Source of the DNA: Undaria pinnatifida
Taxonomy: Eukaryota > Sar > Phaeophyceae > Laminariales > Alariaceae
Direction: 5' to 3'
Assembly: GCA_012845835.1 (NCBI GenBank)
Contig: JABAKD010000024.1
Coordinates: forward strand, 3,204,061-3,268,060
Length of the DNA: 64,000 nucleotides
Each line of letters opens with the position of its first letter. Position 1 is the stretch's first letter. The notes below the pieces were generated by a model. That model saw only the letters and a list, made by a program, of their open reading frames with translations. It was not told the DNA's origin and ran no database searches. The translations under genes were made by a program, and so were the position numbers. Below are positions 63,864 through 64,000 of the stretch, in pieces.

Positions 63864-64000
63864 GACGCATGCTACGATAGGTTAGCATTATTTGTCTGAA
63901 ATGGCTTCCGAATGGCGGGGCGCCTTAGCCCGAAATCGTCGGAAACAGGTCATTTTTCTTTCATGATTCTGGTTGTATCTCTAGGCCATGGAATTTGTTC
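63864..64000 (-). mobile_element. MITE family 1 copy, cut by window end
   Basis: Begins GACGCATGCTACGATAGG and continues with the reverse-orientation interior (CGAAATCGTCGGAAACAGG, CTAGGCCATGGAATTTGTTC) to the last base. Confidence 0.6.

Overview
The window looks like part of a large, repeat-rich nuclear genome of a multicellular eukaryote. It has no operons. It has spliced genes with GT-AG and some GC-AG introns, GC-rich exons with Ala/Gly/Ser runs set in long AT-richer introns, SINEs with a pol III head, several MITE families and a hAT transposase. A brown alga (Phaeophyceae) or another stramenopile is my best guess. This rests on overall texture (long introns, GTT/AAC microsatellites, poly-G tracts, poly-Ala exons) and not on a diagnostic gene, so it is inference.

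Positions 3,185-44,153 (minus strand) are dominated by one very large gene. I could trace 27 exons encoding roughly 2,400 residues of mostly coiled-coil protein, with four or five large low-complexity exons (poly-Ala, Gly/Ser) in its C-terminal half. Its 5' end lies near 44.15 kb and its 3' end is not seen, so it probably runs off the left edge. Splice phases agree at almost every junction, which is the main support for the model. Three introns use GC donors (AG|GCAAGT). Many introns hold decayed partial copies of the neighbouring exon, so the coil region appears to have grown by intragenic duplication.

The introns are packed with mobile elements: MITE family 1 (termini GACGCGTGCTACGATAGAGG, 4-bp target duplications, about 13 copies), MITE family 2 (GACTGATTCTACGATAGC, 4-bp duplications), MITE family 3 (AGCCATCCCACGGTAGGGG, one copy nested in family 2), MITE family 4, tRNA-headed SINEs with poly(A) tails, and related elements with (AAC)n tails that have grown into long microsatellites. 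There are also several tandem arrays (63, 73, 76 and 15 bp periods) and introns made almost entirely of two-letter, strand-asymmetric sequence.

Positions 44,154-64,000 hold no convincing host gene. They contain a large inverted repeat (48.65-50.17 kb), tandem and dispersed repeats, poly-G tracts, one hAT-family transposase exon (56,559-58,610, minus) with all three expected catalytic acids, a long palindrome (61.92-62.08 kb) and more SINE/MITE fragments. The first 3 kb is poly-G/purine repeat plus two copies of a poly-G-bounded dispersed repeat.
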